A stretch of 64,000 nucleotides of DNA from Litorimonas sp046250185 (GTDB lineage Bacteria > Pseudomonadota > Alphaproteobacteria > Caulobacterales > Maricaulaceae): the NCBI RefSeq assembly GCF_046250185.1, contig NZ_CP176469.1; one strand, 5' to 3'. A program made the translations under genes and the position numbers. Below, piece after piece: positions 44,423-52,480 of this stretch (positions are counted from its first letter, which is position 1; the number at the start of each line of letters is the position of its first letter). Under the pieces are notes generated by a model. It saw only the letters and a program-made list of their open reading frames with translations. It searched no databases and was not told the DNA's origin.

Positions 44423-45642
44423 TGCAACATCAAACTTATGAAGAAGCGGACGATTTTTACCGCATCAAACGCTTGCCGCCTTATGTGTTCGCCGAGGTCA
44501 ATAAGCTGAAAGCGAAGCTGCGCAAGGACGGCATGGATATTATCGATTTCGGCTTTGGTAATCCCGATCTGCCAACACCCCAACACGTAATCGATAAATT
44601 GGTGGAGACCGTGCAAAAGCCTCGCACAACAGGTTATTCAGTGTCGCGTGGTATATTCGGGCTGCGCAAAGCGTGCGCGCGGTATTATAAACGCCGCTTC
44701 GATGTTGACCTAGATCCAGAAGATCAAATCGTGGCGACGATTGGCTCTAAGGAAGGTTTTGCGAACCTCGCACAAGCGATCACAGCGCCAGGCGATGTCA
44801 TTTATGCGCCTGATCCGTCTTATCCACTGCACGCTTATGGTTTCATCATCGCCGGGGCTGTCATTAAGGGAATTCCCGCAATCACGGCCGATGAGTATTT
44901 GGCAGGTGTCAAGAAAGCGCTGGAAGAAGATGAAAAGCCGCCTATGGCGATTGTAGTTTGCTTCCCATCAAACCCGACGGGGCACGTCTGCGATCTTAGC
45001 TTTTATGAAGAGATCGTGGCGATTGCAAAAGCTAAAGATATCATAATCTTATCGGATTTAGCTTATTCCGAAATTTATTTCGATGACAATCCGCCGCCGT
45101 CTATTTTCCAAGTGTCTGGCGTAGATGATATCATGTGTATCGAGACGACTTCGCTGTCCAAGACTTATTCTATGGCGGGGTGGCGTATGGGTTTTGCAGT
45201 GGGGAACCGTCGCCTGATCGCGGCCCTTGCGCGGGTTAAATCCTATCTGGATTACGGCGCATTTACACCCATTCAGGTTGCAGCCTGCGCGGCACTGGAC
45301 GGCCCACAAGACTGTGTTGAGGATGCCCGCCAGATATACAAGGCACGACGCGATGTGCTGGTAGAGAGTTTTGGTCGAGCAGGGTGGGATATTCCATCGC
45401 CGCCCGCCTCTATGTTTGCATGGGCCAAAGTGCCAGAGGCCTTTGCGCATATGGGGTCAGTCGAGTTTTGCAAGCTGTTGATGGAAGAGGCTGGCGTGGC
45501 TGTGTCGCCCGGCAATGGCTTTGGCGAAAACGGCGAGGGCTATGTCCGTATTGCGCTTGTTGAAAACGAACAGCGTATTCGTCAGGCTGCTCGTAATATC
45601 AAAGCCTTATTCGCAAAATATCAAGTACACGCCGCAGAATAA
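44422..45642 (+). CDS. alaC: Class I aminotransferase, alanine transaminase-like (AlaC/YfdZ group)
   Basis: PLP enzyme, 406 residues. DFGFGNPDLPTPQHVIDKL, the SRGIFGLRKACARYYKRRF block, FPSNPTGHVC, and the Schiff-base lysine in ETTSLSKTYSMAGWRMGF are clear. The group includes E. coli AlaC, a glutamate-pyruvate transaminase; related LL-diaminopimelate aminotransferases cannot be excluded. In many alphaproteobacteria hom sits between this gene and glpX; here only 39 bases separate them. Confidence 0.85.
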   Translation: MQHQTYEEADDFYRIKRLPPYVFAEVNKLKAKLRKDGMDIIDFGFGNPDLPTPQHVIDKLVETVQKPRTTGYSVSRGIFGLRKACARYYKRRFDVDLDPEDQIVATIGSKEGFANLAQAITAPGDVIYAPDPSYPLHAYGFIIAGAVIKGIPAITADEYLAGVKKALEEDEKPPMAIVVCFPSNPTGHVCDLSFYEEIVAIAKAKDIIILSDLAYSEIYFDDNPPPSIFQVSGVDDIMCIETTSLSKTYSMAGWRMGFAVGNRRLIAALARVKSYLDYGAFTPIQVAACAALDGPQDCVEDARQIYKARRDVLVESFGRAGWDIPSPPASMFAWAKVPEAFAHMGSVEFCKLLMEEAGVAVSPGNGFGENGEGYVRIALVENEQRIRQAARNIKALFAKYQVHAAE

Positions 45643-45681
45643 TATGCATCATAGCAGATTTAAGGAAAGCTGAGGGACATC

Positions 45682-46635
45682 ATGTCAAAACTAGGATTTA
45701 ATACAGCGCTCGCGCTACAGGCAGGTCTTGCGACTGAGAAAGCGGCTATTGGCGCGTCATACCTGATTGGTCGGGGGGATGAAAAGGCGGCTGACCAAGC
45801 GGCTGTGGACGCACTGCGCACCTCGCTTAATGCGATGGAAATTAAAGGCCGCATTGTGATCGGTGAAGGCGAGCGAGACGAGGCGCCAATGCTTTATATT
45901 GGCGAAGAAGTTGGCAAGGGCAAAGGGCCCGAAGTCGACATTGCGCTTGATCCGCTGGAAGGGACAACTCTAACAGCGAAAGCCATGGCAAATGCGCTAG
46001 CGGTTATGGCGTTCGCGCCGCGCGGCGGGCTGCTATATGCGCCTGATACCTATATGGATAAAATCGCGATTGGCCCTGGCTATAAGGCTGGCCTGATCGA
46101 TCTTGATAACTCCGTCGAAGACAATGTGAGCGCGCTCGCCAAGGCCAAAGGCGTAAAGCCAGAGGATATTACGGTCTGCGTGCTTGATCGTGCCCGCCAC
46201 AGTCCCATCATTGACGCTCTGCGCGGTATGAATGCGAAAGTTAGCTTGATCACAGATGGTGACGTGCAAGGCGTGATCGCCACAACGGATAAAGACACGC
46301 AAATCGATATGTATATCGGTCAAGGCGGCGCGCCAGAGGGCGTGTTGGCGGCGGCTGCGTTGCGCTGTATTGGAGGGCAAATGCAGGGGCGTCTGCACTT
46401 CCGAAATGACGACGAAGTCAAGCGCGCTCGGCGTGTCGGTATCGATAATCTGGATCAGAAATACGATATTTCGTCTCTGGCCGCTGGCCCGACAATTTTT
46501 GCTGCGACAGGCGTTACGCACGGCTCCATGCTAGACGGCGTAATGTTCTCCAACGGTCAGGTGCATACGCATACATTGATCATGAACTCCATGGACGGGG
46601 CTGTGCAGAAATTACGGTCTGCGCGTCCTATTTAG
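45682..46635 (+). CDS. glpX: Fructose-1,6-bisphosphatase class II (GlpX)
   Basis: Dephosphorylates fructose 1,6-bisphosphate in gluconeogenesis. 317 residues. The metal and substrate sites appear as KGRIVIGEGERDEAPMLYIGEEVG, DIALDPLEGTTLTAKAM and the late GATGVTHG-like AATGVTHGSMLDGV. ATG 45682 has AGGGA about seven bases upstream. Stop TAG overlaps the GTG start of recJ. Confidence 0.95.
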   Translation: MSKLGFNTALALQAGLATEKAAIGASYLIGRGDEKAADQAAVDALRTSLNAMEIKGRIVIGEGERDEAPMLYIGEEVGKGKGPEVDIALDPLEGTTLTAKAMANALAVMAFAPRGGLLYAPDTYMDKIAIGPGYKAGLIDLDNSVEDNVSALAKAKGVKPEDITVCVLDRARHSPIIDALRGMNAKVSLITDGDVQGVIATTDKDTQIDMYIGQGGAPEGVLAAAALRCIGGQMQGRLHFRNDDEVKRARRVGIDNLDQKYDISSLAAGPTIFAATGVTHGSMLDGVMFSNGQVHTHTLIMNSMDGAVQKLRSARPI

Positions 46636-48392
46636 TGTCTGACTGCCTTGGGGTTAATCGTTCGCTGCTGGGACAGCAGTGGACTATGCGATGCGAAGAT
46701 GATGCCCTTGAGGCTTTCGTGACAGAGACAAACCTGCCGCGCCTTGATGCTGCGCTACTATGCGGGCGCGGTGTTTCTGCGGAAAATGCGGAGACGTTCC
46801 TCTCGCCAAAGCTCCGCAGCTCTCTGCCTGATCCGTCTGTTATGCAGGATGTGGACAAGGCTGCTGCGCGGATTTTGGACGGGATTGCTACGCAGGAAAA
46901 AATTTGGATATTCTCGGATTACGATGTCGATGGCGGGACGTCTGCGGCGCAGATGATCCGCTGGGGCAGGGCAATCGGATACGAGTTTAAACTATACATC
47001 CCTGACCGCATCAAAGAAGGCTACGGCCCCACAGAAGAGGCGTTTCAATCGCTCAAAGATCAAGGCGCAGACCTTGTGATCACAATGGATTGCGGCGCAG
47101 CGGCATATGAGGCTTTGCACCATGCCGCGGAGATTGACCTCTCAGTCATCGTCGTTGACCACCACCTAATGCACACAGACATGCCGCCCGCCTTTGCGAT
47201 TGTGAACCCGAATCGCCAAGACGATAGCTCAGGTCTCGGCCATTTGGCGGCGGCAGGGGTGACATTTATGCTGATCGTTGCGCTCAATAGGCTTGCGAAA
47301 GCACGAGGTTTATCTGTGAGCTTTGATTTGCGAAATTTGTTGGGTCTTACGGCGCTGGGAACAATTTGTGATGTTGTGCCGTTGACAGGGGTCAACCGAA
47401 CTTTTGTGCGGCAGGGACTAAAAGTGCTCTCACGCAATGACATTGTCGGGATCGAAGCGCTAGCCGATGTCGCGGATGCAAAGCCACCTTACTCGACCTA
47501 TCATGCGGGCTTCGTATTGGGGCCTCGCCTGAATGCAGGTGGTCGAATCGGCCGCGCGGATATGGGAGCAGAGTTGCTCTCGACGGAGAATGCCCAAACT
47601 GCATATGCACATGCCGCAGAGCTTGACCGTGTCAATGCAGAGCGTCGGGCGATGCAGGATAAAATCCTGACCGAAGCCCTTGAGATGGGGGAGGCCAAGA
47701 AAAACCATTCTGTCATTATTGTGGCGATGGAAGATTGGCATGCGGGGATAATCGGGATCGTCGCGGGTCGCCTCAAAGACCGTTTTGGAAAGCCAACGAT
47801 TGTCATTGGTATTGATCAATTTGGCCAAGGCAAGGGATCAGGTCGCTCCATCAAAGGAGTCAATCTGGGCGGCGCTATTTCTGCAGCCAAAGAGGCTGGC
47901 CTGCTCGTCAGTGGCGGCGGTCACGAAATGGCGGGCGGACTGTCAATAGAGCCCGACAAGCTTGAAGATTTCGAGGCGTTTATGTTAAATGCGCTCTCGG
48001 ACGATGTGGCGCTCGCAACAGCTAACCCCAGCCGGTCTATCGACGCCATTATCTCGGTCAGCGCCGTAAATCTCGATATGCTTGATACAATAGAGCGGAT
48101 TGGGCCCTATGGCTCTGGCAATCCTCAACCCGTTTTCGCGTTAGCCGATTTACGCCTTAGCTACGCACAGCGGCTAAAGGGCAACCATGTGCGATTCTCT
48201 TTTACAGATCGTGCCGGGCAAGTTTTGAGCGGCATTTGCTTCCGCGCAGATGAAAGCGGGCTAGCAGATGCGCTGCTTGACCCCAATCCTGCGAGCTATC
48301 ACGTGATCGGTCAGATTCGCGAAAATCTCTGGAAAGGGCGACGGAAAGTCGATTTTCACCTCATAGATATGGCCCGCACGAAAGAATCTTAG
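46635..48392 (+). CDS. recJ: Single-stranded-DNA-specific exonuclease RecJ
   Basis: 5'-3' single-strand exonuclease for recombination and repair; 585 residues. The DHH motifs are FSDYDVDGGTSAAQMI, TMDCGAAAYEAL and VVDHHLMH; the DHHA1 domain has GGGHEMAGGLSI. The OB fold ends the protein. The start is GTG at 46635, one base overlapping glpX. RecJ here has Gly in place of the usual Ala in the first DHH motif; other catalytic residues are kept. Confidence 0.95.
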   Translation: MSDCLGVNRSLLGQQWTMRCEDDALEAFVTETNLPRLDAALLCGRGVSAENAETFLSPKLRSSLPDPSVMQDVDKAAARILDGIATQEKIWIFSDYDVDGGTSAAQMIRWGRAIGYEFKLYIPDRIKEGYGPTEEAFQSLKDQGADLVITMDCGAAAYEALHHAAEIDLSVIVVDHHLMHTDMPPAFAIVNPNRQDDSSGLGHLAAAGVTFMLIVALNRLAKARGLSVSFDLRNLLGLTALGTICDVVPLTGVNRTFVRQGLKVLSRNDIVGIEALADVADAKPPYSTYHAGFVLGPRLNAGGRIGRADMGAELLSTENAQTAYAHAAELDRVNAERRAMQDKILTEALEMGEAKKNHSVIIVAMEDWHAGIIGIVAGRLKDRFGKPTIVIGIDQFGQGKGSGRSIKGVNLGGAISAAKEAGLLVSGGGHEMAGGLSIEPDKLEDFEAFMLNALSDDVALATANPSRSIDAIISVSAVNLDMLDTIERIGPYGSGNPQPVFALADLRLSYAQRLKGNHVRFSFTDRAGQVLSGICFRADESGLADALLDPNPASYHVIGQIRENLWKGRRKVDFHLIDMARTKES

Positions 48393-48432
48393 CTTTCGCG
48401 ACGATTTGGCTGACTTTTTTGCATAATCGGGC

Positions 48433-48461
48433 TTGCAAGCTGTGGGATGCAAATATATATC
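48433..48461 (+). promoter_or_regulatory. Candidate promoter for tRNA-Glu
   Basis: TTGCAA (48433-48438) and TATATC (48456-48461), 17 bases apart, end 18 bases before the tRNA. Spacing and -35 are like those of tRNA-Pro(GGG). Confidence 0.45.
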
Positions 48462-48479
48462 GCGCCCCACAACTAATGC

Positions 48480-48554
48480 GGTCCCTTCGTCTATCGGTTA
48501 GGACGCCAGGTTTTCAACCTGGAAAGAGGGGTTCGATTCCCCTAGGGACTGCCA
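48480..48554 (+). tRNA. tRNA-Glu(TTC)
   Basis: A 75-base cloverleaf. Acceptor GGTCCCT pairs with AGGGACT (a G-T at the end); the anticodon stem CCAGG/CCTGG encloses TTTTCAA with anticodon TTC; the T arm carries GTTCGATTC. CCA is encoded and the discriminator is G. Confidence 0.95.
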
Positions 48555-48614
48555 AGTTGTTTCTCCTGAAAATTTCAGTAGCGAAGTCGCGTAGGGTCAG
48601 CTAAATGCTCCCCT

Positions 48615-49121
48615 ATGAAACGACTTATTCTCCTAGCTTCCGTCTTCGCTTTTGCCGCCGTCACGCCATTGGCCGCGCCGACACTCTCTGTTGCACAAAC
48701 GGCGAAGAACGATGTCGTCGATTTTGGCACGCCTAAGCCGTTGACTATTAAAGGCGAGAGCGGCGAACACACATTCATGGTCGAAGAAGCCAAGACGCTG
48801 GATCAACAAGCGCGCGGTATGATGTACCGCGAAGAGATGGACCCAGACACAGGCATGATTTTTGAATTCAAAGAGCCAAAGATTGCAACGATCTGGATGA
48901 AGAATACGGCTATCCCTTTGGATATTTTATTCGTGCGCTCAAACGGCAAAATTCTCAAGATCGAACACTCCCACCAACCCTACACATTGCGCAGCGCATC
49001 ATCCGAAGCTGTGGTCGCAGCTGTCGTGGAGTTAAAGGGGGGGCGCTCAAAGGAGCTTGGTATTCGGCCCGGGGATCAAGTCGATCACCCTTTTTTCAAA
49101 GCTGACGCCCCCGCACCATAA
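48615..49121 (+). CDS. DUF192 family secreted protein
   Basis: 168 residues with a signal peptide (ASVFAFAAVTPLAAPTLSVAQ) directing it to the periplasm. The DUF192 core reads TLDQQARGMMYREEMDPDTGMIFEF, IWMKNTAIPLDILFV and ELKGGRSKELGIRPGDQV. Function is unknown; the fold is a small beta barrel. It lies between two tRNA genes and appears to be a single-gene unit. Confidence 0.88.
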   Translation: MKRLILLASVFAFAAVTPLAAPTLSVAQTAKNDVVDFGTPKPLTIKGESGEHTFMVEEAKTLDQQARGMMYREEMDPDTGMIFEFKEPKIATIWMKNTAIPLDILFVRSNGKILKIEHSHQPYTLRSASSEAVVAAVVELKGGRSKELGIRPGDQVDHPFFKADAPAP

Positions 49122-49147
49122 TTTCGCAGTTTTTCCTGATAAGACGC

Positions 49148-49175
49148 TTGCGTTTTGTGCGTAGGGCGCTATGAA
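49148..49175 (+). promoter_or_regulatory. Candidate promoter for tRNA-Pro(TGG)
   Basis: TTGCGT (49148-49153) and TATGAA (49170-49175) have a 16-base spacer and end 14 bases before the tRNA. Confidence 0.35.
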
Positions 49176-49189
49176 CCCGTCACCGTCGT

Positions 49190-49266
49190 CGGGGCGTAGC
49201 GCAGCCTGGTAGCGCACCTGTTTTGGGAACAGGGGGTCGCAAGTTCGAATCTTGCCGCCCCGACCA
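49190..49266 (+). tRNA. tRNA-Pro(TGG)
   Basis: A 77-base cloverleaf. CGGGGCG pairs with CGCCCCG; the anticodon stem CCTGT/ACAGG encloses TTTGGGA with anticodon TGG; the T arm has GTTCGAATC. CCA is encoded. The following sequence is AT-rich and gene-poor, as if tRNA-linked, but no repeat of its 3' end was seen nearby. Confidence 0.95.
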
Positions 49267-49441
49267 CGGATTTCTCCCTATTGCTTGATATTATAAAACT
49301 CACCGTCTTGGGTTGAGCGTCTGTTGGATAATTATAAGGGCCGCCATTCTTACATTGTTAACACCTACGGCGGCTATAATTGAAGATGCGGATAATTTAC
49401 TCTAGGATATCAGCGAAACCGATCAGCAATAAAGTACTATT

Positions 49442-49624
49442 ATGAAAGCAGCCCAAATTTTAGTCATACTTCTTTCCATCGCTTGTGTGATATCGGTTAT
49501 GGTATATTTTAGCTCCGATTATATATCTGAAAAGCCTGGCAGAGAATCTTTAATTGCGATGACGGTGATTGCTGTAATAGGGGCAATTATACAAGTTTTC
49601 ATCTTAAAGAAGCCTCCGCAATGA
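49442..49624 (+). CDS. Small predicted membrane protein, function unknown
   Basis: 60 residues with two hydrophobic segments, about 5-24 and 38-55, joined by SDYISEKPGRES, and a short basic end KKPPQ. No recognised family. There is no clear Shine-Dalgarno before ATG 49442 and the codon use is AT-rich compared with the surrounding genes, so it could be a foreign or non-coding frame. The lack of a better frame in this interval and the two well-formed helices are the only support. Confidence 0.4.
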   Translation: MKAAQILVILLSIACVISVMVYFSSDYISEKPGRESLIAMTVIAVIGAIIQVFILKKPPQ

Positions 49625-49759
49625 CGTTTGAGACGTAAAACCGGCCTGTGTTAAATTGAAGTGTTACGTACTAAAAGTAGAATTTAAGTGAGAACACTGA
49701 TGTGCTCCTAGCTTTATAGACATCTTGTTTGGTAAAACTGGAAGCAAGGAGAGTGTCTT

Positions 49760-49906
49760 ATGGGCGGTCGTGTTCGATATACAGAAGAGTCTAAATTGGA
49801 GGTCGTGGCGCAAGTCGCAGCCAGAGGTCATAGCGTAGCATCAGCATATAAAGTAGCTCAGGGCTCTCTTTGTAGAGAATGGCCAACTCTTGATTATGTT
49901 ATCTAA
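49760..49906 (+). pseudogene. IS3-type transposase orfA stub
   Basis: 48 codons from ATG 49760 to TAA 49904-49906, with AAGGAGAG about seven bases upstream. The N terminus RYTEESKLEVVAQVAARGHSV resembles the start of the HTH-type OrfA of IS3-family elements (YTEEFKLEAV, GHSV), but after about residue 25 the helix-turn-helix is broken and the frame soon stops; intact OrfA is near 90-100 residues. No orfB or terminal inverted repeat was recognised. It is a decayed fragment too short to be functional. Confidence 0.65.
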
Positions 49907-50029
49907 ACACTTATTTTCGCCAGCCTTACCCTGACCACCGATCACTCCCTAGAATCACCAAAAGTCTTAGTAAGGCTTTGATAACCACATTTGGTTACAC
50001 CCGATTCTAAGGTTGGGGAGTTAACCACG

Positions 50030-52021
50030 ATGCAAGTTGCAAATGCGCCAAAACGCCCGCTTCAAAAGGAAGCGACGGCCTATAAAAAAGTTGAGATTGG
50101 GCGTGTCCTGACTGTGGGCTCCAGCATTGCTGTGATCTCAATCAACAAACAGATTATCCGCCACAATCAACTCGGTATGGCGCAAATCGGCACTATTCTC
50201 AAAATTATGACGAGCCGTTCTGTCGTTGTGGCTATGGTCTCATCGCTCAAAATTGGTGCCGTTGACGAGGAAGGCATGAATGATGGCTGCCTCGCAACGC
50301 TCAATATTCTTGGCGAGATTTCAACGAATGAAACGACTCGCGAGACGAAGTTTTTTCGGGGTGTCCGCTCTTTCCCTGTTCTGAATGAGCCAGTATTTAA
50401 CATGTCAGCAGACGACCTGCGCTTGATTTTTAACCGCGAGGGTTCCGCCTGTATTGAAATTGGCCATTTGCAGCAAGACAGCTCTATCGTAGCGAAAGTC
50501 CGTACAGATGATCTCTTGTCAAAGCATTTCGCTATCATTGGCTCTACGGGTTCGGGTAAGTCTTGTACGGTGGCGCTCGTTTTGCAGGCTATTTTGGCAC
50601 AAAGCCCGCAGGGACATGTGGTCCTATTCGATCCGCACAATGAGTACTCTAAGAGTTTCGGCGATCGCGCTGAGGTGATCTCTAACGACACACTCGACCT
50701 CCCGCTCTGGCTGTTTGATTTTGTGGAAACAGTCGAATTGCTAACCAGTGATATTGAAGACCAGTCGCGCGAAGAACAAGAAGTCCTCCATGATGTTGTC
50801 CTCAAGGCTAAGCGTCTTTATGACCGTATGGTTGCAAAGGGCGAAATGAGTTCACAGATCAAAATTGATGATGTGGAGGCGGAATTGCAGCGCGCCACGC
50901 ATATCTCACTCGACAGCCCCGTCCCGTATCGTATTCGCGACGTAGTCAAACTTCTTGATCACGAAATGGGGAAACTCGAGAATTCCTCCAACCTCGGCCC
51001 ATATAAGCGGTTGAAGCGTCGTATAGCCTCGCTCATCGCTGATCCGCGCTACCAATTCATCTTCCGCAACCAAGCTTCGCCGCGTCCGATTGAGGACATT
51101 GTTGGGCGTATTTTCCGCCTACCAGTTGCGGGAAAGCCGATCTCTATTCTCGATTTCTCGGGTATTCCGTCAGAAGCTCTAAACATCGTGGTGTCCGTCG
51201 TCAGTCGCTTGGCATTTGAACTGGCGACTTGGTCAGAGCGCAAAGTGCCAATCTTACTGGTCTGTGAAGAGGCGCATAGATATATCCCGCGCGATAAATC
51301 TCTTGGCTTTCATTCGACCCGCCGCATTATTGCAAGAATTGCGAAAGAGGGTCGGAAATACGGCGTGTCACTCGGGATTATCTCGCAGCGTCCATCGGAA
51401 CTGGAACCGTCAACTCTGTCGCAGTGTTCAACCATCTTCTCTATGCGTCTGTCTAACGAGTTGGACCAGAACTTTGTCCGCGCGGCTGTGCCTGATGGCG
51501 CCGCTGACTTGCTCTCATTCCTGCCGTCGCTCGGCACTGCCGAAGCCATGGTGTTTGGCGAGTCCGTGAACTTGCCGATGCGCGTTATTTTAAACACGCT
51601 CGCTGCCGAGTATCGTCCGCATAGTTCTTCCGCACAATTCACTGACTTATGGAACCGCGACATGGCAACGCCAGAACTTATGGCGAAGGTATACGAGCGA
51701 TGGCGCGCGCGTAGCTTGCTTAAGGAGGACATGGTCATGCCTGCTGATCCATCAAGGCCACCATCCACAGCACGGTCTGTACAAGATGCCCGTGCGCGTC
51801 TTCGCGATCAGCAACAGCGGCCGTCTCAGACAACTCTTCACCCGCCCCAGGTTCCATCGCGCCGTCCCCAAGTTAGTGCGCCTCTGCAAGCACCAACTGG
51901 CGGTATATCATCGCAAATGCGCGAGCGTATTCTGGCTAAAGCCTCTGCACCCAATGGGAAAGCGCCCGCGCTCTCTGACGTGAAATCTATGCTAAACAAC
52001 GCATTTAATCGCGATATCTGA
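50030..52021 (+). CDS. HerA-like AAA+ ATPase (DUF87)
   Basis: 663 residues. An N-terminal HAS-barrel type region (EIGRVLTVGSSIAVISINKQ) precedes the P-loop GSTGSGKSCT and the Walker B ILLVCEEAHRY, with a downstream RPSELEPSTLSQCSTIFSMRLSNELD sensor region of HerA-type translocases. The last 90 residues are low-complexity (Pro, Gln, Ser, Arg). GGGGAG is nine bases upstream of ATG 50030; an in-frame start at 49991 is less likely. No nurA nuclease or defence gene is adjacent, so a repair or resection role is only inferred. Confidence 0.87.
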   Translation: MQVANAPKRPLQKEATAYKKVEIGRVLTVGSSIAVISINKQIIRHNQLGMAQIGTILKIMTSRSVVVAMVSSLKIGAVDEEGMNDGCLATLNILGEISTNETTRETKFFRGVRSFPVLNEPVFNMSADDLRLIFNREGSACIEIGHLQQDSSIVAKVRTDDLLSKHFAIIGSTGSGKSCTVALVLQAILAQSPQGHVVLFDPHNEYSKSFGDRAEVISNDTLDLPLWLFDFVETVELLTSDIEDQSREEQEVLHDVVLKAKRLYDRMVAKGEMSSQIKIDDVEAELQRATHISLDSPVPYRIRDVVKLLDHEMGKLENSSNLGPYKRLKRRIASLIADPRYQFIFRNQASPRPIEDIVGRIFRLPVAGKPISILDFSGIPSEALNIVVSVVSRLAFELATWSERKVPILLVCEEAHRYIPRDKSLGFHSTRRIIARIAKEGRKYGVSLGIISQRPSELEPSTLSQCSTIFSMRLSNELDQNFVRAAVPDGAADLLSFLPSLGTAEAMVFGESVNLPMRVILNTLAAEYRPHSSSAQFTDLWNRDMATPELMAKVYERWRARSLLKEDMVMPADPSRPPSTARSVQDARARLRDQQQRPSQTTLHPPQVPSRRPQVSAPLQAPTGGISSQMRERILAKASAPNGKAPALSDVKSMLNNAFNRDI

Positions 52022-52080
52022 TTGACCCGAGGCGGCGATCAAAGCTATCTCCATGACATAATTTGAATTGGAGCATTTGC

Positions 52081-52386
52081 GTGTTTGCTAGAATCTACCA
52101 ACCTGCTGCATCAGCCATGACCTCTGGGCGCGCCAATGCGTCGGAATGGGTCTTGGAATTTGTCAGCCGCCAGCCGACAATCATTGATCCTTTGACGGGT
52201 AACGCACGGTCTGTCGATACGCGCCAACAAATCGAGCTGCAATTCCCGACTTTGGAAGAGGCTATCGCTTACGCAAAGTCCAATAACATTCCGCATCAGG
52301 TTCAAGCGCGTCAGAAAATGAAACGTATTCCCCGCTCCTATGCCGAGAATTTCGACTATGATCGCAAACTGCCTTGGACGCATTAG
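52081..52386 (+). CDS. Complex I accessory subunit, NDUFS4-like
   Basis: 101 residues matching the alphaproteobacterial homologue of the mitochondrial 18-kDa subunit: FARIYQPAASAMTSGRANASEWVLEF, the PTIIDPLTGNARSVDTRQQIELQFPTLEEAIAYA block, and the end RSYAENFDYDRKLPWTH. The start is GTG 52081 with GGAG seven bases upstream; an in-frame TTG at 52063 has no signal. The subunit stabilises NADH dehydrogenase; the nuo operon is elsewhere. tRNA-Arg follows after 13 bases. Confidence 0.9.
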   Translation: MFARIYQPAASAMTSGRANASEWVLEFVSRQPTIIDPLTGNARSVDTRQQIELQFPTLEEAIAYAKSNNIPHQVQARQKMKRIPRSYAENFDYDRKLPWTH

Positions 52387-52399
52387 CGCACCGATTTTA

Positions 52400-52476
<77 letters not shown>

Positions 52477-52480
52477 ATTT

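Larger units (their letters stand above)
49267..50029. other. Gene-poor, AT-rich interval between tRNA-Pro(TGG) and the HerA-like gene
   Basis: 763 bases with only a small membrane ORF and an IS3-type orfA stub. The sequence is clearly richer in A and T than the flanking genes. I see no terminator, no tRNA 3' repeat, no CRISPR, and no further reading frame of convincing composition. Two GANTC sites lie near 49952 and 50003, upstream of the HerA-like gene. Confidence 0.7.

Noticed and set aside
49190..49266. tRNA-Pro(TGG) as a phage or island attachment site
   Set aside because: No integrase gene and no copy of the tRNA 3' end were seen in the following kilobase.
28121..50007. GANTC sites upstream of hemA, parC, ihfA, merR and the HerA-like gene (CcrM methylation)
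   Set aside because: The number is no more than expected by chance for intergenic sequence of this length; no evidence of control.
50030..52021. HerA-like ATPase as part of an antiphage system
   Set aside because: HerA-based defence needs a nuclease, Sir2 or DUF4297 partner next door; here the neighbours are an NDUFS4-like subunit and a tRNA.
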